NCBI RefSeq assembly: GCF_900496965.1 | Contig: NZ_UFQB01000014.1 | Coordinates: 93,872 to 157,871, forward strand | Direction of reading: 5' to 3' | DNA: 64,000 nucleotides | From: Achromobacter agilis | Lineage (GTDB): Bacteria > Pseudomonadota > Gammaproteobacteria > Burkholderiales > Burkholderiaceae_B | Part shown: positions 54,749-63,924 of the stretch, piece after piece | Position numbering within the stretch: the first letter of the stretch is position 1 | How the letters are laid out: every line of letters starts with the position of its first letter | Translations under genes and position numbers: made by a program | The notes under the pieces: generated by a model | What the model was told of the DNA's origin: nothing | What the model saw: the letters and a program-made list of their open reading frames with translations, nothing else | Databases searched by the model: none

Positions 54749-55585
54749 TTATTTCTTCTGCCGTGCCGGCGTTACGCCGGCCGGCGCCTTGAGGCGGCGC
54801 GGCCGCGACGGCATGATGCCGATCGCCGCCGCGCCGTTGCTTTGCGGGGCCTGAAGGTTCTGCGACACCTGCGCGGCCGCGACCTGGATGCGCGCCTGCA
54901 GGATCTCCAGCCGCTCTTCCGTGGTGCGCGCTTCGGCGGCGATGAACACCAGGCTGCCGACTACCTTCTGTTCGGGGCTGAAAATGGCTGAGCCGATGCC
55001 GATCAGCCCGGGGTCGATCTCGCCGTGCGAAACATACACGCCGGCGGTGCGCAGCCGCTTCAGGTTGGCGCGGAATTCATCCCAGTCCTCGCCCAGCCCG
55101 GCTTCGCGGATTTCCGCGCTGTGCCAGAGCATCAGGTTGCGCAGCTGGTACGGGGGCAGGTTGGCCAGGATGGGCTTGGCCGTGGCTCCGTGGAACATGG
55201 TGTAGGGGCGGCCGCGGGCGTAGCTGGATTCGATAGAGTCGTCCGTCCAGTAGCGGTCCACGCACATGACCTTGTCGCCGTAATAGCTGCACAGCATCAG
55301 GTTGGCGTGCAGCTCGTCGCCCGTGGCCCGCATGACGTCGCGCGCGGCGCGCATCAAGGGATCGTGCTGGCGCAGATGGCGGTCCAGCTCGATGATGCGC
55401 GATCCAAGCACGTAGGCGCCGCCCGAGGTGGGCGCCAGCAGGCCGCTTTCGGTCAGGGACTTCAGATAGCGGTACGCCGTGGCGCGCGAACACTCCAGAT
55501 GCGCCATGACGTCTTCCTGGAACGCGGCGGTGGTGTCGTCGCGAAAGAGGTCGAGGATGGACAGCATGCGGTCTGGAGTGCTCAT
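54749..55585 (-). CDS. IclR-family transcriptional regulator of the liv-like cluster
   Basis: The 278-residue regulator has a short N-terminal winged helix (FQEDVMAHLECSRATAYRYL) and an effector domain with GRPYTMFHGATAKPILANLP and GIGSAIFSPEQKVVGSLVFI. It starts 15 bases downstream of the SDR gene end and is probably expressed with it and the substrate-binding-protein gene. It likely controls both arms of the divergent uptake cluster. The effector is unknown. Confidence 0.88.
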   Translation of the reverse strand: MSTPDRMLSILDLFRDDTTAAFQEDVMAHLECSRATAYRYLKSLTESGLLAPTSGGAYVLGSRIIELDRHLRQHDPLMRAARDVMRATGDELHANLMLCSYYGDKVMCVDRYWTDDSIESSYARGRPYTMFHGATAKPILANLPPYQLRNLMLWHSAEIREAGLGEDWDEFRANLKRLRTAGVYVSHGEIDPGLIGIGSAIFSPEQKVVGSLVFIAAEARTTEERLEILQARIQVAAAQVSQNLQAPQSNGAAAIGIMPSRPRRLKAPAGVTPARQKK

Positions 55586-55600
55586 TGCGGGAGGGCGCGA

Positions 55601-56362
55601 CTAGTGAATGTGGAAGCCGCCGTTGACGTCGACCACGATGCCGGTTGAGTAGGAGGACAGGTCCGAGGCCAGGAAAAGAATGGCTTGGGCGACTTCGGCG
55701 GGCGAGCCGAAACGCTGCAGCGGAATGCCCTGTTTGAGTTCTTGCTCCCAATTTTCGCCGAATTTTCCCAGCGTCATGTCGGTTTCGATGATGCCCGGCG
55801 CCACGCAATTGGCACGGACGCCGCGCGGCCCCAGTTCGCGGGCCAGCGCCTTCGTGAAACTGATTACGCCGCCCTTGGACGCGGCGTAGTGCGAGCCGCC
55901 GAGCAGGCCGCCGCCGCGCAGCGCGGCGGTGGAGCCCAGGTTGACGATGGCGGGCTGCCGCGGGCTGTCCAGCAGCGCCGGCAGCGCCGCGTGCGTGACG
56001 TTGTACGTGCCCGTCAGGTTCACTTCGATCATGCGGCGGAATTCGTCTTCGGGCAGGTCCCAGATGCGCGTGGCGGCGACGATGCCGGCGTTGTTGACCA
56101 GCACGTCGATTCCGCCGAGCGCGGCTTTGGCCTGCTCGATCGCGGCCTCGCAGGAGGCCGTGCGCGACACGTCGCAATGCAGGTTGCAGCGGCCCGCCGC
56201 AAGCGCCGCGGCGGCGCCTTCGGGATAGGCCTGGTCCAGCACGGCGACGGTAGCGCCCTGGGCGATGAACAGTTCTACGATGGCGGCGCCGATGCCCCGG
56301 GGGTTGGCGCCCCCCGTGACAATGGCGCGCTTGCCGGCCAGCAGTCCAGGCGTGCCGTCCAT
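55601..56362 (-). CDS. Short-chain dehydrogenase/reductase
   Basis: From ATG 56362 the 253-residue product has a modified cofactor site TGGANPRGIGAAIVELF, the NNAG motif, and active-site YxxxK in SHYAASKGG. CVAPGIIETDMT and VVDVNGGFHIH are also typical. The substrate is unknown but would fit an alcohol or keto acid imported by the surrounding transporter. Its start overlaps the stop of the upstream substrate-binding gene (ATGA-type overlap), so these are translated together. Confidence 0.92.
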   Translation of the reverse strand: MDGTPGLLAGKRAIVTGGANPRGIGAAIVELFIAQGATVAVLDQAYPEGAAAALAAGRCNLHCDVSRTASCEAAIEQAKAALGGIDVLVNNAGIVAATRIWDLPEDEFRRMIEVNLTGTYNVTHAALPALLDSPRQPAIVNLGSTAALRGGGLLGGSHYAASKGGVISFTKALARELGPRGVRANCVAPGIIETDMTLGKFGENWEQELKQGIPLQRFGSPAEVAQAILFLASDLSSYSTGIVVDVNGGFHIH

Positions 56363-57573
56363 CACGGCTTCACCAGCGAGCAGCCGCCGTCCTTGAGCGG
56401 GCGGAAGGCCTGTTCGGCGGGAATCTTGCGGACCAGGTTGTAATAATCCCAATCGCGCTTGGATTCCGAGGGTTTCTTGACCTGGAACAGATAGAGGTCG
56501 CGCATGACGCGGCCGTCCTCGCGGATTCGGCCGTTCTCGGTCATGAAGTCATTGATGGGCGTTTCATGCATCTTCTTCAGCACGGCTTCGGAGCCATCGG
56601 TGCCGGCCGCCTTGATCGCATTCAGGTAATGCATGGCCGCGCTGTAGTTGCTGGCTTGCACCATCGACGGCATGCGGCCGGTGCGCTTGAAGTAGCGTTC
56701 GGACCACTGGCGGGCCTTGTCGTCCTGGTCCCAGTAGAAGGGTTCCACCAGGTTCAGGCCTTGCGCGTACTCCAATCCCACGCTGCGCACGTCCACGATG
56801 CTCATGAAGAGCGCCGCCACGCGCTGCTTGCTGCCCATGATGCCGAACTCGAATGCCTGCTTGATGCTGTTGATGGTGTCGCCGCTGCCGTTGGCCAGGC
56901 CGATGACCTGGGCCTTGGAGGCCTGCGCCTGCAGCAGGAACGAGGAGAAGTCCGCGCTGGCGATCGGGTGGCGCACGCTGCCGACCACCTGTCCGCCCTT
57001 GGACTTGACCACCGCCATCGCGTCGCGCTCCAGCGAATGGCCGAAAGCGTAGTCGGAGGTAATGAAGTACCAGCTCTTGCCGCCGTCCTCCATGATGCCG
57101 TTGGCCACGCCGGTGGCGTAGGCGTAGGTGTCGTAGGTCCAGTGCATGCCGTTGGGCGAGCAGGCCTTGCCGGTCAGGTCGGCCGAGCCGGCGCTGGTGA
57201 AGATCACCACGCGCTTCATCTGGCGGGTCAGGTCCTGCACGGCCAGCGCGATCGCCGAGTTGGGCACGTCGAGGATCAGGTCGACCTTGTCGTTTTCGTA
57301 CCAGCGGCGCGCGGTCGCCACGCCGATGTCCACCTTGTTCTGGTGATCCGCCGAGATCACTTCGATCGGTTTGCCGAGCACGGTGCCGCCGAAATCCTCG
57401 ACGGCCATTTTCACGGCTTCGACGCCGAACTTGCCGGACAGGTCGGCCATCATGCCGGACTGGTCGCCCAACACGCCGATCTTCACGACGTCATCCGACA
57501 CCTGAGCCTGGGCGGACACGGATAGGGCGCCCAGCACGCAGGCGGCAAGGCTGTTCTTCAAACGGGTTTTCAT
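56362..57573 (-). CDS. Branched-chain-type ABC substrate-binding protein (LivJ/K family)
   Basis: The 403-residue protein has a signal peptide (LAACVLGALSVSAQAQ), then DDVVKIGVLGDQSGMMADLS, the start of the type-I periplasmic binding fold, and TSDYAFGHSLERDAMAVVKS. Relatives bind amino acids, amides, urea or aromatic acids. It would deliver ligand to the LivHM/LivG/LivF parts encoded on the other strand about 1.5-5 kb away. GGAG lies upstream of the ATG. Confidence 0.92.
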   Translation of the reverse strand: MKTRLKNSLAACVLGALSVSAQAQVSDDVVKIGVLGDQSGMMADLSGKFGVEAVKMAVEDFGGTVLGKPIEVISADHQNKVDIGVATARRWYENDKVDLILDVPNSAIALAVQDLTRQMKRVVIFTSAGSADLTGKACSPNGMHWTYDTYAYATGVANGIMEDGGKSWYFITSDYAFGHSLERDAMAVVKSKGGQVVGSVRHPIASADFSSFLLQAQASKAQVIGLANGSGDTINSIKQAFEFGIMGSKQRVAALFMSIVDVRSVGLEYAQGLNLVEPFYWDQDDKARQWSERYFKRTGRMPSMVQASNYSAAMHYLNAIKAAGTDGSEAVLKKMHETPINDFMTENGRIREDGRVMRDLYLFQVKKPSESKRDWDYYNLVRKIPAEQAFRPLKDGGCSLVKP

Positions 57574-57640
57574 GGGGTATGTCTCCTCGGGGGCTTCAAT
57601 TCCAGCGCGCCGCCCTGTGCCGGAAGGTCGCGCGAAAAAG

Positions 57641-57710
57641 TGCCTTCACGCCGCGCCTTCGGCTTGCTGCCCCCGAGGGGGCGCTTTTTACCTTAGAGCG
57701 GCCTGACGGC
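57641..57710 (-). repeat. GC-rich intergenic repeat, copy 6 (inverted)
   Basis: Read on the minus strand it contains AGCGCCCCCTCGGGGGCAGC then AAGCCGAAGGCGCGGCGTG, in the order seen at 21440. It lies between the cupin gene and the substrate-binding gene. Confidence 0.7.
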
Positions 57711-57720
57711 AAAAAAGGGC

Positions 57721-58119
57721 TTATTCCAGCGTCTGGCCGGCGTAGCCTTCGATGAACAGGTTGGGTTTCAGGAAAAAGCTGAGCACCAGCGCGCCGTTGG
57801 GCGCGCGCGCCACGTGCTGGTTGCCGCGCGGGCGCCATACGTAGTCGCCCGCGCATACCTCGCCTTCGGCATCGACGATCGAGCCTTCCAGCACATAGGT
57901 CTGTTCGACTTCGACGTGCTCGTGCAGTGGGAGCTCGGTGCCGGGCTGCCAGCGGAACAGGGCGGTGAGCAGGCCGGACTCCTTGTCCTGCATCAGGATC
58001 TTCATATCGATGCCTTCCACCTGCGTGGGCTTCCACGGCAGGTCGGCGACTTTCAGGAAGCGCGAGGCCAAGGGCGGCAGCGCGTTGGCTGCGGGGCAGC
58101 CGGGGGTTTCGAGGGCCAT
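57721..58119 (-). CDS. Cupin-domain protein
   Basis: The 132-residue protein has a small beta-barrel with the metal-site blocks GTELPLHEHVEVEQTYVLEG and DYVWRPRGNQHVA (His-x-His and Glu, later His). The likely fold is a ChrR- or 2,4'-dihydroxyacetophenone-dioxygenase-like cupin. It may be an enzyme in the imported compound's breakdown or a small sensor. It is the first minus-strand gene of the divergon and begins 177 bases from the SDR on the other strand; AGGAG precedes the ATG. Confidence 0.85.
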   Translation of the reverse strand: MALETPGCPAANALPPLASRFLKVADLPWKPTQVEGIDMKILMQDKESGLLTALFRWQPGTELPLHEHVEVEQTYVLEGSIVDAEGEVCAGDYVWRPRGNQHVARAPNGALVLSFFLKPNLFIEGYAGQTLE

Positions 58120-58138
58120 GATTGTCTCCTAGCCAGAA

Positions 58139-58151
58139 CTCTTTATAAGAG
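58139..58151. promoter_or_regulatory. Palindrome in the liv-cluster divergent spacer
   Basis: CTCTTTATAAGAG is a perfect 5+3+5 palindrome 20 bases upstream of the cupin gene in an AT-rich patch. It is a candidate operator of the IclR regulator encoded in the cluster. Confidence 0.45.
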
Positions 58152-58296
58152 ATAAAGAAAAAATCTTGTTATTGAGTGTTTAAAAATAGTCGCGTATATT
58201 GAGATTTATGTCAATCAAGTTTTCGCACGACGAGAGCCGGATTCGACGCAGGCCGGGCCCAGAGATCCGGTCGCATACAAGATCTAGGAGACAAGC

Positions 58297-59076
58297 TTGA
58301 AACACGACTATCTGGACCGGACGTTCGGTCTGGCGGGGCGCGTCGCGCTGGTGACCGGCTCGGCACGGGGATTGGGCTATGCCATTGCGCAGGCATTGGG
58401 CAGGGCGGGGGCGCAGGTGGTGGTCAACGACCTTTCCCCGGAGGCCTGCGCGGCGGCCTGCGAACGACTGGCGCAGGAGGGCATCAAGGCCCACGGCGCG
58501 CCGTTCGACGTGGCCGACGGCGAGGCGGTGGCCGAGGCCGTGGCCGGTCTGGAGGCCGCCGGCCTGGCAATCGACGTGCTGGTCAGCAACGCGGGCAACC
58601 AGAACCGCAAGCCCGTGGTGGAAATGAGCCCCGCCGAATGGCAGGCGCTGCAGAACGTCCACGTCAATGGCGCGTTTCATTGCGCGCGGGCGGTGCTGCC
58701 CGCCATGGGCAAGCGCGGTTTCGGCCGTATCGTGCTGATGTCGTCCGTGGCGGGGCAGGCAACCATGCCGAATATCGCGGCCTACGCGACGGCCAAGGGC
58801 GCGGTCGCGGCCTTTACCCGCGCGCTGGCGGTGGAGTATGGCGCCAGCGGCATCACCTGCAATGCGCTGGCTCCGGGCTTCGTGCGCACCGATTTCACCC
58901 AGGGTCTGCAAGACAACCCACAGTTCCAGTCCTTCCTGTCCACGGCGGTGCCGGTCGGCCGCTGGGCCGCGCCGGAAGACATCGCGCCGGCGGTGGTCTA
59001 TCTGGCGTCGCCGGGCGCGTCGTTCGTCAACGGGCACGTCCTGGCGATCGACGGCGGCCTGCTGGCCCGCATGTAG
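58297..59076 (+). CDS. Short-chain dehydrogenase/reductase
   Basis: The 259-residue enzyme has cofactor site [23 protein letters not shown] at the NNAG position, and YxxxK in [27 protein letters not shown] is the typical substrate-loop start. The fold is like that of gluconate 5-dehydrogenase. It is a different SDR from the one on the other strand, so the cluster may carry out two redox steps. It starts the rightward operon; livG follows 10 bases later. Confidence 0.92.
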   Translation: MKHDYLDRTFGLAGRVALVTGSARGLGYAIAQALGRAGAQVVVNDLSPEACAAACERLAQEGIKAHGAPFDVADGEAVAEAVAGLEAAGLAIDVLVSNAGNQNRKPVVEMSPAEWQALQNVHVNGAFHCARAVLPAMGKRGFGRIVLMSSVAGQATMPNIAAYATAKGAVAAFTRALAVEYGASGITCNALAPGFVRTDFTQGLQDNPQFQSFLSTAVPVGRWAAPEDIAPAVVYLASPGASFVNGHVLAIDGGLLARM

Positions 59077-59086
59077 GAGCGCTTCC

Positions 59087-59848
59087 ATGAATACCCAAGC
59101 GGTCCTGTCCGCCCGGGGGCTGGTCAAGCGGTTCGGCGGCTTCAATGCCGTCGACGACGTGACCCTGTCCCTGCGCGAAGGCTCCATCCATGCCCTCATC
59201 GGCCCCAATGGCGCAGGCAAAACCACCTGTTTCAACCTGCTGACCAAATTCCTGGCGCCGGATGCGGGCGTCATCCACTACCGCGGCCGCGACATCACGT
59301 CGCTGGCGCCGGAACAGATCGCGCGGCTGGGGATCGTCCGCTCCTTCCAGATCTCCGCGGTGTTCCTGGGGCTTACGGTCCTGCAGAACATGCGCGTGGC
59401 GCTGATGCGCCAGCATGGCGACGGCTGGCGCTTCTGGCGCAGCCGCCGCAGCATCGACCGCCTGAATGGGCGCGCGATGGAATTGCTGGATGCGGTCGGC
59501 CTGGCCGCGCTGGCGGACACCACCGCCGCCTTGCTGCCCTATGGCCGCAAGCGCGCGCTGGAAATCGCCATGACCCTGGCGCTGGAACCGGAAATCATGC
59601 TGCTGGACGAACCGATGGCGGGGCTGGGCCAGGAGGATGTGACCCGCATCGCCGCCTTGATCCGCAGCGTGTCGGTCAACCGCAGCATCCTGATGGTCGA
59701 GCACAATCTCTCGGTGGTGGCGGACCTGTCCGACACGATCACGGTGCTGGCGCGCGGCGCGGTGCTGGCCCAGGGCGACTACGCCACCGTGTCGCGCGAC
59801 GAGCGCGTCATCACGGCCTACATGGGTTCGGACGAGGAGGCGCACTGA
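59087..59848 (+). CDS. livG: Branched-chain-type ABC transporter ATPase (LivG)
   Basis: From ATG 59087 (AGGAG upstream) the 253-residue ATPase has Walker A GPNGAGKTTCFNLLTKF, a signature written LPYGRKRALEIAMTLALEP, Walker B EIMLLDEPMAGLGQED and the H-loop MVEHNLSV. It works with LivF to power the permease encoded downstream. The frame is open further upstream but that part overlaps the SDR gene. Confidence 0.93.
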   Translation: MNTQAVLSARGLVKRFGGFNAVDDVTLSLREGSIHALIGPNGAGKTTCFNLLTKFLAPDAGVIHYRGRDITSLAPEQIARLGIVRSFQISAVFLGLTVLQNMRVALMRQHGDGWRFWRSRRSIDRLNGRAMELLDAVGLAALADTTAALLPYGRKRALEIAMTLALEPEIMLLDEPMAGLGQEDVTRIAALIRSVSVNRSILMVEHNLSVVADLSDTITVLARGAVLAQGDYATVSRDERVITAYMGSDEEAH

Positions 59849-59849
59849 G

Positions 59850-60542
59850 ATGCTGGCGATCAAAGACCTCAATGCCTGGTACGGCGAATCGCATGTGCTG
59901 CACGGCGTGAACCTGGAAGTGACGCGCGGCGAACTGGTCACCATCCTGGGTCGCAACGGCGCGGGCAAGACGACGACGCTGCGCGCGATCATGGGCATCC
60001 TCGACAGGCGCCGCGGCTCGATCCTCCTGAACGGACGGGAAACGGTGAATATGGCGCCGCACCGCATTCCACGGCTGGGCGTCGTGTATTGCCCCGAGGA
60101 GCGGGCGGTGTTCCGCAGCCTGAGCGTGACCGAAAACCTGATGCTGCCGCCGCGTCTGGCCGACGGCGGCATGTCCCTGGACGAGATCTACACCCTGTTT
60201 CCCAACCTGCGCGAACGCAGCGCCAGTTCCGGCGGCAACCTGTCCGGCGGCGAGCAGCAGATGCTGGCGATCGCGCGCATCCTGCGCACAGGCGCCCAGC
60301 TCATCCTGCTGGACGAACCTACCGAGGGCCTGGCCCCGGTCATCGTGCAGCAGATCGGACATGCCATCCGTACCTTGAAAGAGCGGGGCTTCACCATCGT
60401 GCTGGTCGAACAGAACTTCCGGTTCGCGAGCAAAGTGGCCGACCGCCATTATGTGATGGAGCACGGCTGCGTGGTCGACCAGCTGTCGGCGGAAGAGGCG
60501 CGCAACGATCCCGAGCGGATCATGCGCCGCCTGGGTGTCTGA
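59850..60542 (+). CDS. livF: Branched-chain-type ABC transporter ATPase (LivF)
   Basis: The 230-residue ATPase starts one base after the livG stop. Walker A is GRNGAGKTTTLRAIMG, the signature LSGGEQQMLAIARIL, and Walker B LILLDEPTEGLAPVIV. Its short C-terminus is typical of LivF. It pairs with LivG. Continuous spacing shows one operon. Confidence 0.95.
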   Translation: MLAIKDLNAWYGESHVLHGVNLEVTRGELVTILGRNGAGKTTTLRAIMGILDRRRGSILLNGRETVNMAPHRIPRLGVVYCPEERAVFRSLSVTENLMLPPRLADGGMSLDEIYTLFPNLRERSASSGGNLSGGEQQMLAIARILRTGAQLILLDEPTEGLAPVIVQQIGHAIRTLKERGFTIVLVEQNFRFASKVADRHYVMEHGCVVDQLSAEEARNDPERIMRRLGV

Positions 60543-60554
60543 GGGAGAATCCAC

Positions 60555-62432
60555 GTGTTCGAAATTTTCGGCGTGCCGTCCACGGCACTATTCGGCCAGC
60601 TGCTGCTCGGCCTGATCAACGGTTCGTTCTACGCCTTGCTCTCGATCGGGCTGGCGGTGATCTTCGGCTTGTTGAACATCATCAATTTCGCCCATGGCGC
60701 GCAGTACACGGCGGGCGCATTCCTGGCCTGGATGCTGCTGAACTACCTGGGCGTGAATTATTGGGCGGCGCTGGTGCTGGTGCCGCTCATCATGGCGGTG
60801 TTCGCCATCGTGGTCGAGCGTACGTTGATCTCGCGCACCTACCGCATGGACCACCTGTACGGGTTGCTGCTGACCTTTGGCATCGCCCTGTTGATCGAAG
60901 GGGGCCTGCGCCAGGCGTACGGCGTGTCGGGGCTGCCCTACACCATACCCAAGGCGCTGATGGGCGGCGTCAACCTGGGTTTCATGTTCCTGCCGTGGTA
61001 TCGCGGCTGGGCCGTGGCCGTGTCGCTGGTGCTGTGCCTGGCCGTCTGGGTGCTGATCGAGAAGACCCGCGTGGGCGCAATGCTGCGCGCCGCCACGGAA
61101 AACCCGACGGTGGTGCGTTCGTTCGGCATCAACGTGCCGCTGCTCATCACGCTGACCTATGCGCTCGGCGTGGCCCTGGCTTCCGTGGCGGGCGTGATCG
61201 CCGCGCCCATCTACCAGGTCAGTCCGATGATGGGCTCCAACCTGGTGGTGGTCGTGTTCGCGGTGGTGGTGATCGGCGGCATGGGGTCCATCATGGGCGC
61301 CATCGTCAGCGGCTTCGGCCTGGGCATCATCGAAGGCCTGACCAAGGTGTTCTACCCCGAGGCCGCCAACCTGGCGATCTTCGTCATCATGGTGCTGGTG
61401 CTGTTGTGCAAGCCGGCGGGGCTGTTCGGCAAGCCCCTGCAGGTGCAGAACGTGCTGGCCGCCGAGGCGACCCGCGAGCCCGTTCAACTGGGCCGCCGCG
61501 GCATGCGCGTGGCGATGGCGGCGCTGGCGGTCGCGGCGCTCGTCGCGCCCTGGTTCATCTATCCGACCTTCCTGATGAAGGTGCTGTGCTTCGCGTTGTT
61601 CGCGGCGGCTTTCAACCTGCTGGTGGGCTACGTGGGCTTGCTGTCGTTCGGCCATGCCGCGTTCTTCGGCGCGGCCGCCTACGCGACCGGCATCGTGATG
61701 AAGCTGTTGAGCGCCACGCCCGAGCTCGGCCTGTTGGCGGGGGTGTTGACCGGCGGCCTGCTGGGCCTGGCGTTCGGCGCCATCGCCATCCGGCGCCAGG
61801 GCATTTACTTCGCGATGATCACGCTGGCGTTGTCGCAACTGGTGTACTTCATCGCGGTCCAGGCCGGCTTCACCGGCGGGGAAGATGGCCTGCAGAGCGT
61901 GCCGCGCGGCAAGCTGTTCGGCATTTTCGACCTGCAAGGTGTGATGCCCATGTATTACTTCACGCTGCTGGTCTTCGCGCTGGGCTATGCCTTCGTGCTG
62001 CGCGTGCTGAATTCGCCTTTCGGGGAAGTGATCCGTTCGGTGCGCGACAACGAGCAGCGCGCCCGGTCCCTGGGCTACTCCACGTCGCGGTACAAGCTGA
62101 TGGCGTTTACCCTGTCGGCCTCGGTGGCGGGGCTGGCCGGGGGCCTGAAGGTGCTTGTGTTCGGCGTGGCGTCGCTGACGGACGTGCACTGGCACGCCAA
62201 CGGCGAGGTGGTGCTGATGGCGCTGCTGGGCGGCATCGGCACGGTGTTCGGCCCGCTGGCCGGCGCCTTCACCTTCGTGTCGCTGCAGAATTACCTGGCG
62301 CCGCTGGGATCCTGGGTGCTCATCGTCCAGGGGGCGATTTTCGTTCTGTGCGTGCTGCTGTTCCGCGACGGCATCATGGGACTGATCGCGCGAGCCTGGC
62401 TGGCCCTTACCCGAGCAAAAAAGGAATCCTGA
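60555..62432 (+). CDS. Fused LivH-LivM permease of a branched-chain-type ABC transporter
   Basis: The 625-residue membrane protein starts with GTG (GAGGGA upstream). Residues 1-290 are a LivH half (FGLLNIINFAHGAQYTAGAF, then ATENPTVVRSFGINV and GGMGSIMGAIVSGFG). Residues 310-625 are a LivM half (FNLLVGYVGLLSFGHAAFFG, IRSVRDNEQRARSLGYSTSR). In most bacteria these are two genes. The fusion supplies both transmembrane domains in a single chain. Its stop overlaps the next gene's ATG. Confidence 0.93.
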   Translation: MFEIFGVPSTALFGQLLLGLINGSFYALLSIGLAVIFGLLNIINFAHGAQYTAGAFLAWMLLNYLGVNYWAALVLVPLIMAVFAIVVERTLISRTYRMDHLYGLLLTFGIALLIEGGLRQAYGVSGLPYTIPKALMGGVNLGFMFLPWYRGWAVAVSLVLCLAVWVLIEKTRVGAMLRAATENPTVVRSFGINVPLLITLTYALGVALASVAGVIAAPIYQVSPMMGSNLVVVVFAVVVIGGMGSIMGAIVSGFGLGIIEGLTKVFYPEAANLAIFVIMVLVLLCKPAGLFGKPLQVQNVLAAEATREPVQLGRRGMRVAMAALAVAALVAPWFIYPTFLMKVLCFALFAAAFNLLVGYVGLLSFGHAAFFGAAAYATGIVMKLLSATPELGLLAGVLTGGLLGLAFGAIAIRRQGIYFAMITLALSQLVYFIAVQAGFTGGEDGLQSVPRGKLFGIFDLQGVMPMYYFTLLVFALGYAFVLRVLNSPFGEVIRSVRDNEQRARSLGYSTSRYKLMAFTLSASVAGLAGGLKVLVFGVASLTDVHWHANGEVVLMALLGGIGTVFGPLAGAFTFVSLQNYLAPLGSWVLIVQGAIFVLCVLLFRDGIMGLIARAWLALTRAKKES

Positions 62433-62734
62433 TGTTCTTGCATGTCGTAATGCTGCAACTCTCCGACGCCGCCGACGCGCGTTTCCACGGCCGCGTCCAG
62501 GCCTATTGCCAGCGGATCCTGGCGGAGTGCGACGGCGTCGCGGGGTATGCCTTCCGGCAAAACGCAGCCAGCCGCTCGGACGGCCTGACCCACGCCGTGG
62601 TGGCGGCATTCGCCGATAGCCCCGCGCACGACCGCTACCAGGTGTCTGCGGCGCACCAGGAAATGAAGGCCTACATGGCCGGCTTCATCGAGCGCCTGGT
62701 GGTGTTCGACGGCGAAATCCCTACGTTCGCCTGA
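62432..62734 (+). CDS. Dabb-type (stress-responsive alpha/beta barrel) small protein
   Basis: ATG 62432 overlaps the permease stop (TGATG). The 100-residue product begins MFLHVVMLQLSDAADARFHG and contains HDRYQVSAAHQEMKAYMAGF, matching the Dabb ferredoxin-like fold. Relatives include small enzymes in polyketide and aromatic degradation and proteins of unknown role. Being the last gene of the operon, it may act on the imported compound. Confidence 0.8.
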   Translation: MFLHVVMLQLSDAADARFHGRVQAYCQRILAECDGVAGYAFRQNAASRSDGLTHAVVAAFADSPAHDRYQVSAAHQEMKAYMAGFIERLVVFDGEIPTFA

Positions 62735-62795
62735 ACGCCCGGCGATCGCGCCTGGCCGCGCGGAAAGGGATAAACTCGCGAATGGTTTTTATCTC

Positions 62796-62840
62796 CTGGC
62801 CGCTCCAGGACGAAACTGCCCCCTCGGCGGGGGCAGCCAG
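62796..62840 (+). repeat. GC-rich intergenic repeat, partial copy 7
   Basis: CTGGCCGCTCCAGGACGAAA and CTGCCCCCTCGGCGGGGGCA are a shortened variant of the repeat core. The distal arm is missing. Confidence 0.45.
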
Positions 62841-62887
62841 CTCTTTTGCCGGTTTCCGGTCACGTATTCGTCATAGGTTGATTCAAC

Positions 62888-63583
62888 ATGGACTACGTAT
62901 TGCCCCCCCAGCCGCCCGTTGCGGTTCCCGTTGCCGGCAGCGCCGCGCTGTTCCCGGTGCGCCGCGTCTATTGCGTCGGCCGCAACTACGCCGAACACGC
63001 CAAGGAAATGGGCTTCACCGGCCGTGAAGACCCGTTCTTCTTCTGCAAGCCCGCCGACGCGGTGCTTCATGTGGCCGACGGCGAAACCGGCAAGATGCCG
63101 TATCCGCCCAAGACCTCCAACCTGCACTACGAGATGGAACTCGTCGTGGTGCTGGGCAAGGGCGGCCGCGACATTCCGGTCGAAGAGGCCAACGAATGCG
63201 TGTGGGGCTATGCGCTGGGCCTGGACATGACCCGCCGCGACCTGCAGGGCGAAATGAAGAAGCAGGGGCGTCCCTGGGAAATCGGCAAGGCGTTCGACCT
63301 GTCCGCGCCGCTGGGTCCGATCCACCCGCGCAGCGTGGTCGGCACCCTGGACAAGGGCGCCATCTGGCTGGACGTGAACGGCCAACGCAAGCAGTCCAGT
63401 GACATTTCGCAAATGCTGTGGAATGTGCCGGAGAGCATTTCCTACCTGTCCGGCCTGTTCGAACTGCAGCCCGGCGACATCATCTTCACCGGCACGCCCG
63501 AAGGCGTGGGCGCGGTGTTGCAGGGGGACGTCATCACCGGCGGCGTCGAAGGGCTGGGCGAACTTCGCGTCGAAATCGTCTAA
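62888..63583 (+). CDS. Fumarylacetoacetate-hydrolase family enzyme
   Basis: The 231-residue product has [16 protein letters not shown] at the start of the FAH fold, metal-binding glutamates in [16 protein letters not shown], and the [11 protein letters not shown] stretch. Family members are hydrolases, isomerases or decarboxylases acting on beta-diketone-like acids, and some act as maleylpyruvate or acylpyruvate hydrolases. It lies 153 bases after the transport operon with a repeat fragment between, so co-regulation is uncertain. Confidence 0.92.
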   Translation: MDYVLPPQPPVAVPVAGSAALFPVRRVYCVGRNYAEHAKEMGFTGREDPFFFCKPADAVLHVADGETGKMPYPPKTSNLHYEMELVVVLGKGGRDIPVEEANECVWGYALGLDMTRRDLQGEMKKQGRPWEIGKAFDLSAPLGPIHPRSVVGTLDKGAIWLDVNGQRKQSSDISQMLWNVPESISYLSGLFELQPGDIIFTGTPEGVGAVLQGDVITGGVEGLGELRVEIV

Positions 63584-63625
63584 AGTACGGGCCGGATCCG
63601 TTTTTATCACTACAGGAGCGCCAGC

Positions 63626-63757
63626 ATGCGCAGCAAGATCGTGCTGACCGCCTTCGTCGTGTTCGGCTTTGTCCTCGCCGGTTGCAACACCGTCGCGGGC
63701 ATGGGCAAGGACATGTCCAAGGCCGGTAACGCCATCACCAACGCCGCCGACAAGTAA
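63626..63757 (+). CDS. Entericidin-like small lipoprotein (copy B)
   Basis: The 43-residue product starts MRSKIVLTAFVVFGFVLAGC with lipobox LAGC, followed by NTVAGMGKDMSKAGNAITNA. It has the same length and the same GCNTVAG core as copy A at 24509. AGGAG stands nine bases before the ATG. The gene is short and easily missed, and ends with its own terminator. Confidence 0.85.
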   Translation: MRSKIVLTAFVVFGFVLAGCNTVAGMGKDMSKAGNAITNAADK

Positions 63758-63785
63758 CCGTCGCCGGCGAGCGTTCTGATGGAAA

Positions 63786-63815
63786 AAAGCCCCTTGATCG
63801 CTCAAGGGGCTTTTT
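63786..63815 (+). terminator. Terminator of entericidin-like gene B
   Basis: AAAGCCCCTTGA (63786-63797) pairs perfectly with TCAAGGGGCTTT (63802-63813) around TCGC, and is followed by T residues. Confidence 0.93.
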
Positions 63816-63838
63816 CTTTGCGGACCAGGCATTAAAGC

Positions 63839-63924
63839 GTTTCCCCGCCGGGCCGCCCCAAGGGGAAACCGCCCCTTCGGGGGGCAGCTAGCCCACGGTA
63901 GTGGGCGCGGCGTGGGGGCTCACC
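63839..63924 (+). repeat. 86-bp tandem repeat, unit 1
   Basis: The unit begins GTTTCCCCGCCGGGCCGCCC, contains GCCCCTTCGGGGGGCAGC and AGCCCACGGTAGTGGGC, and ends GTGGGGGCTCACC. It is a variant of the dispersed GC-rich repeat with an added CCCAC/GTGGG hairpin. The next unit starts without a gap. Confidence 0.9.

Noticed and set aside
60588..62609. 673-codon minus-strand frame opposite the permease
   Set aside because: Antisense shadow with His/Gln/Arg-rich low complexity; the fused permease on the plus strand has all its family motifs.
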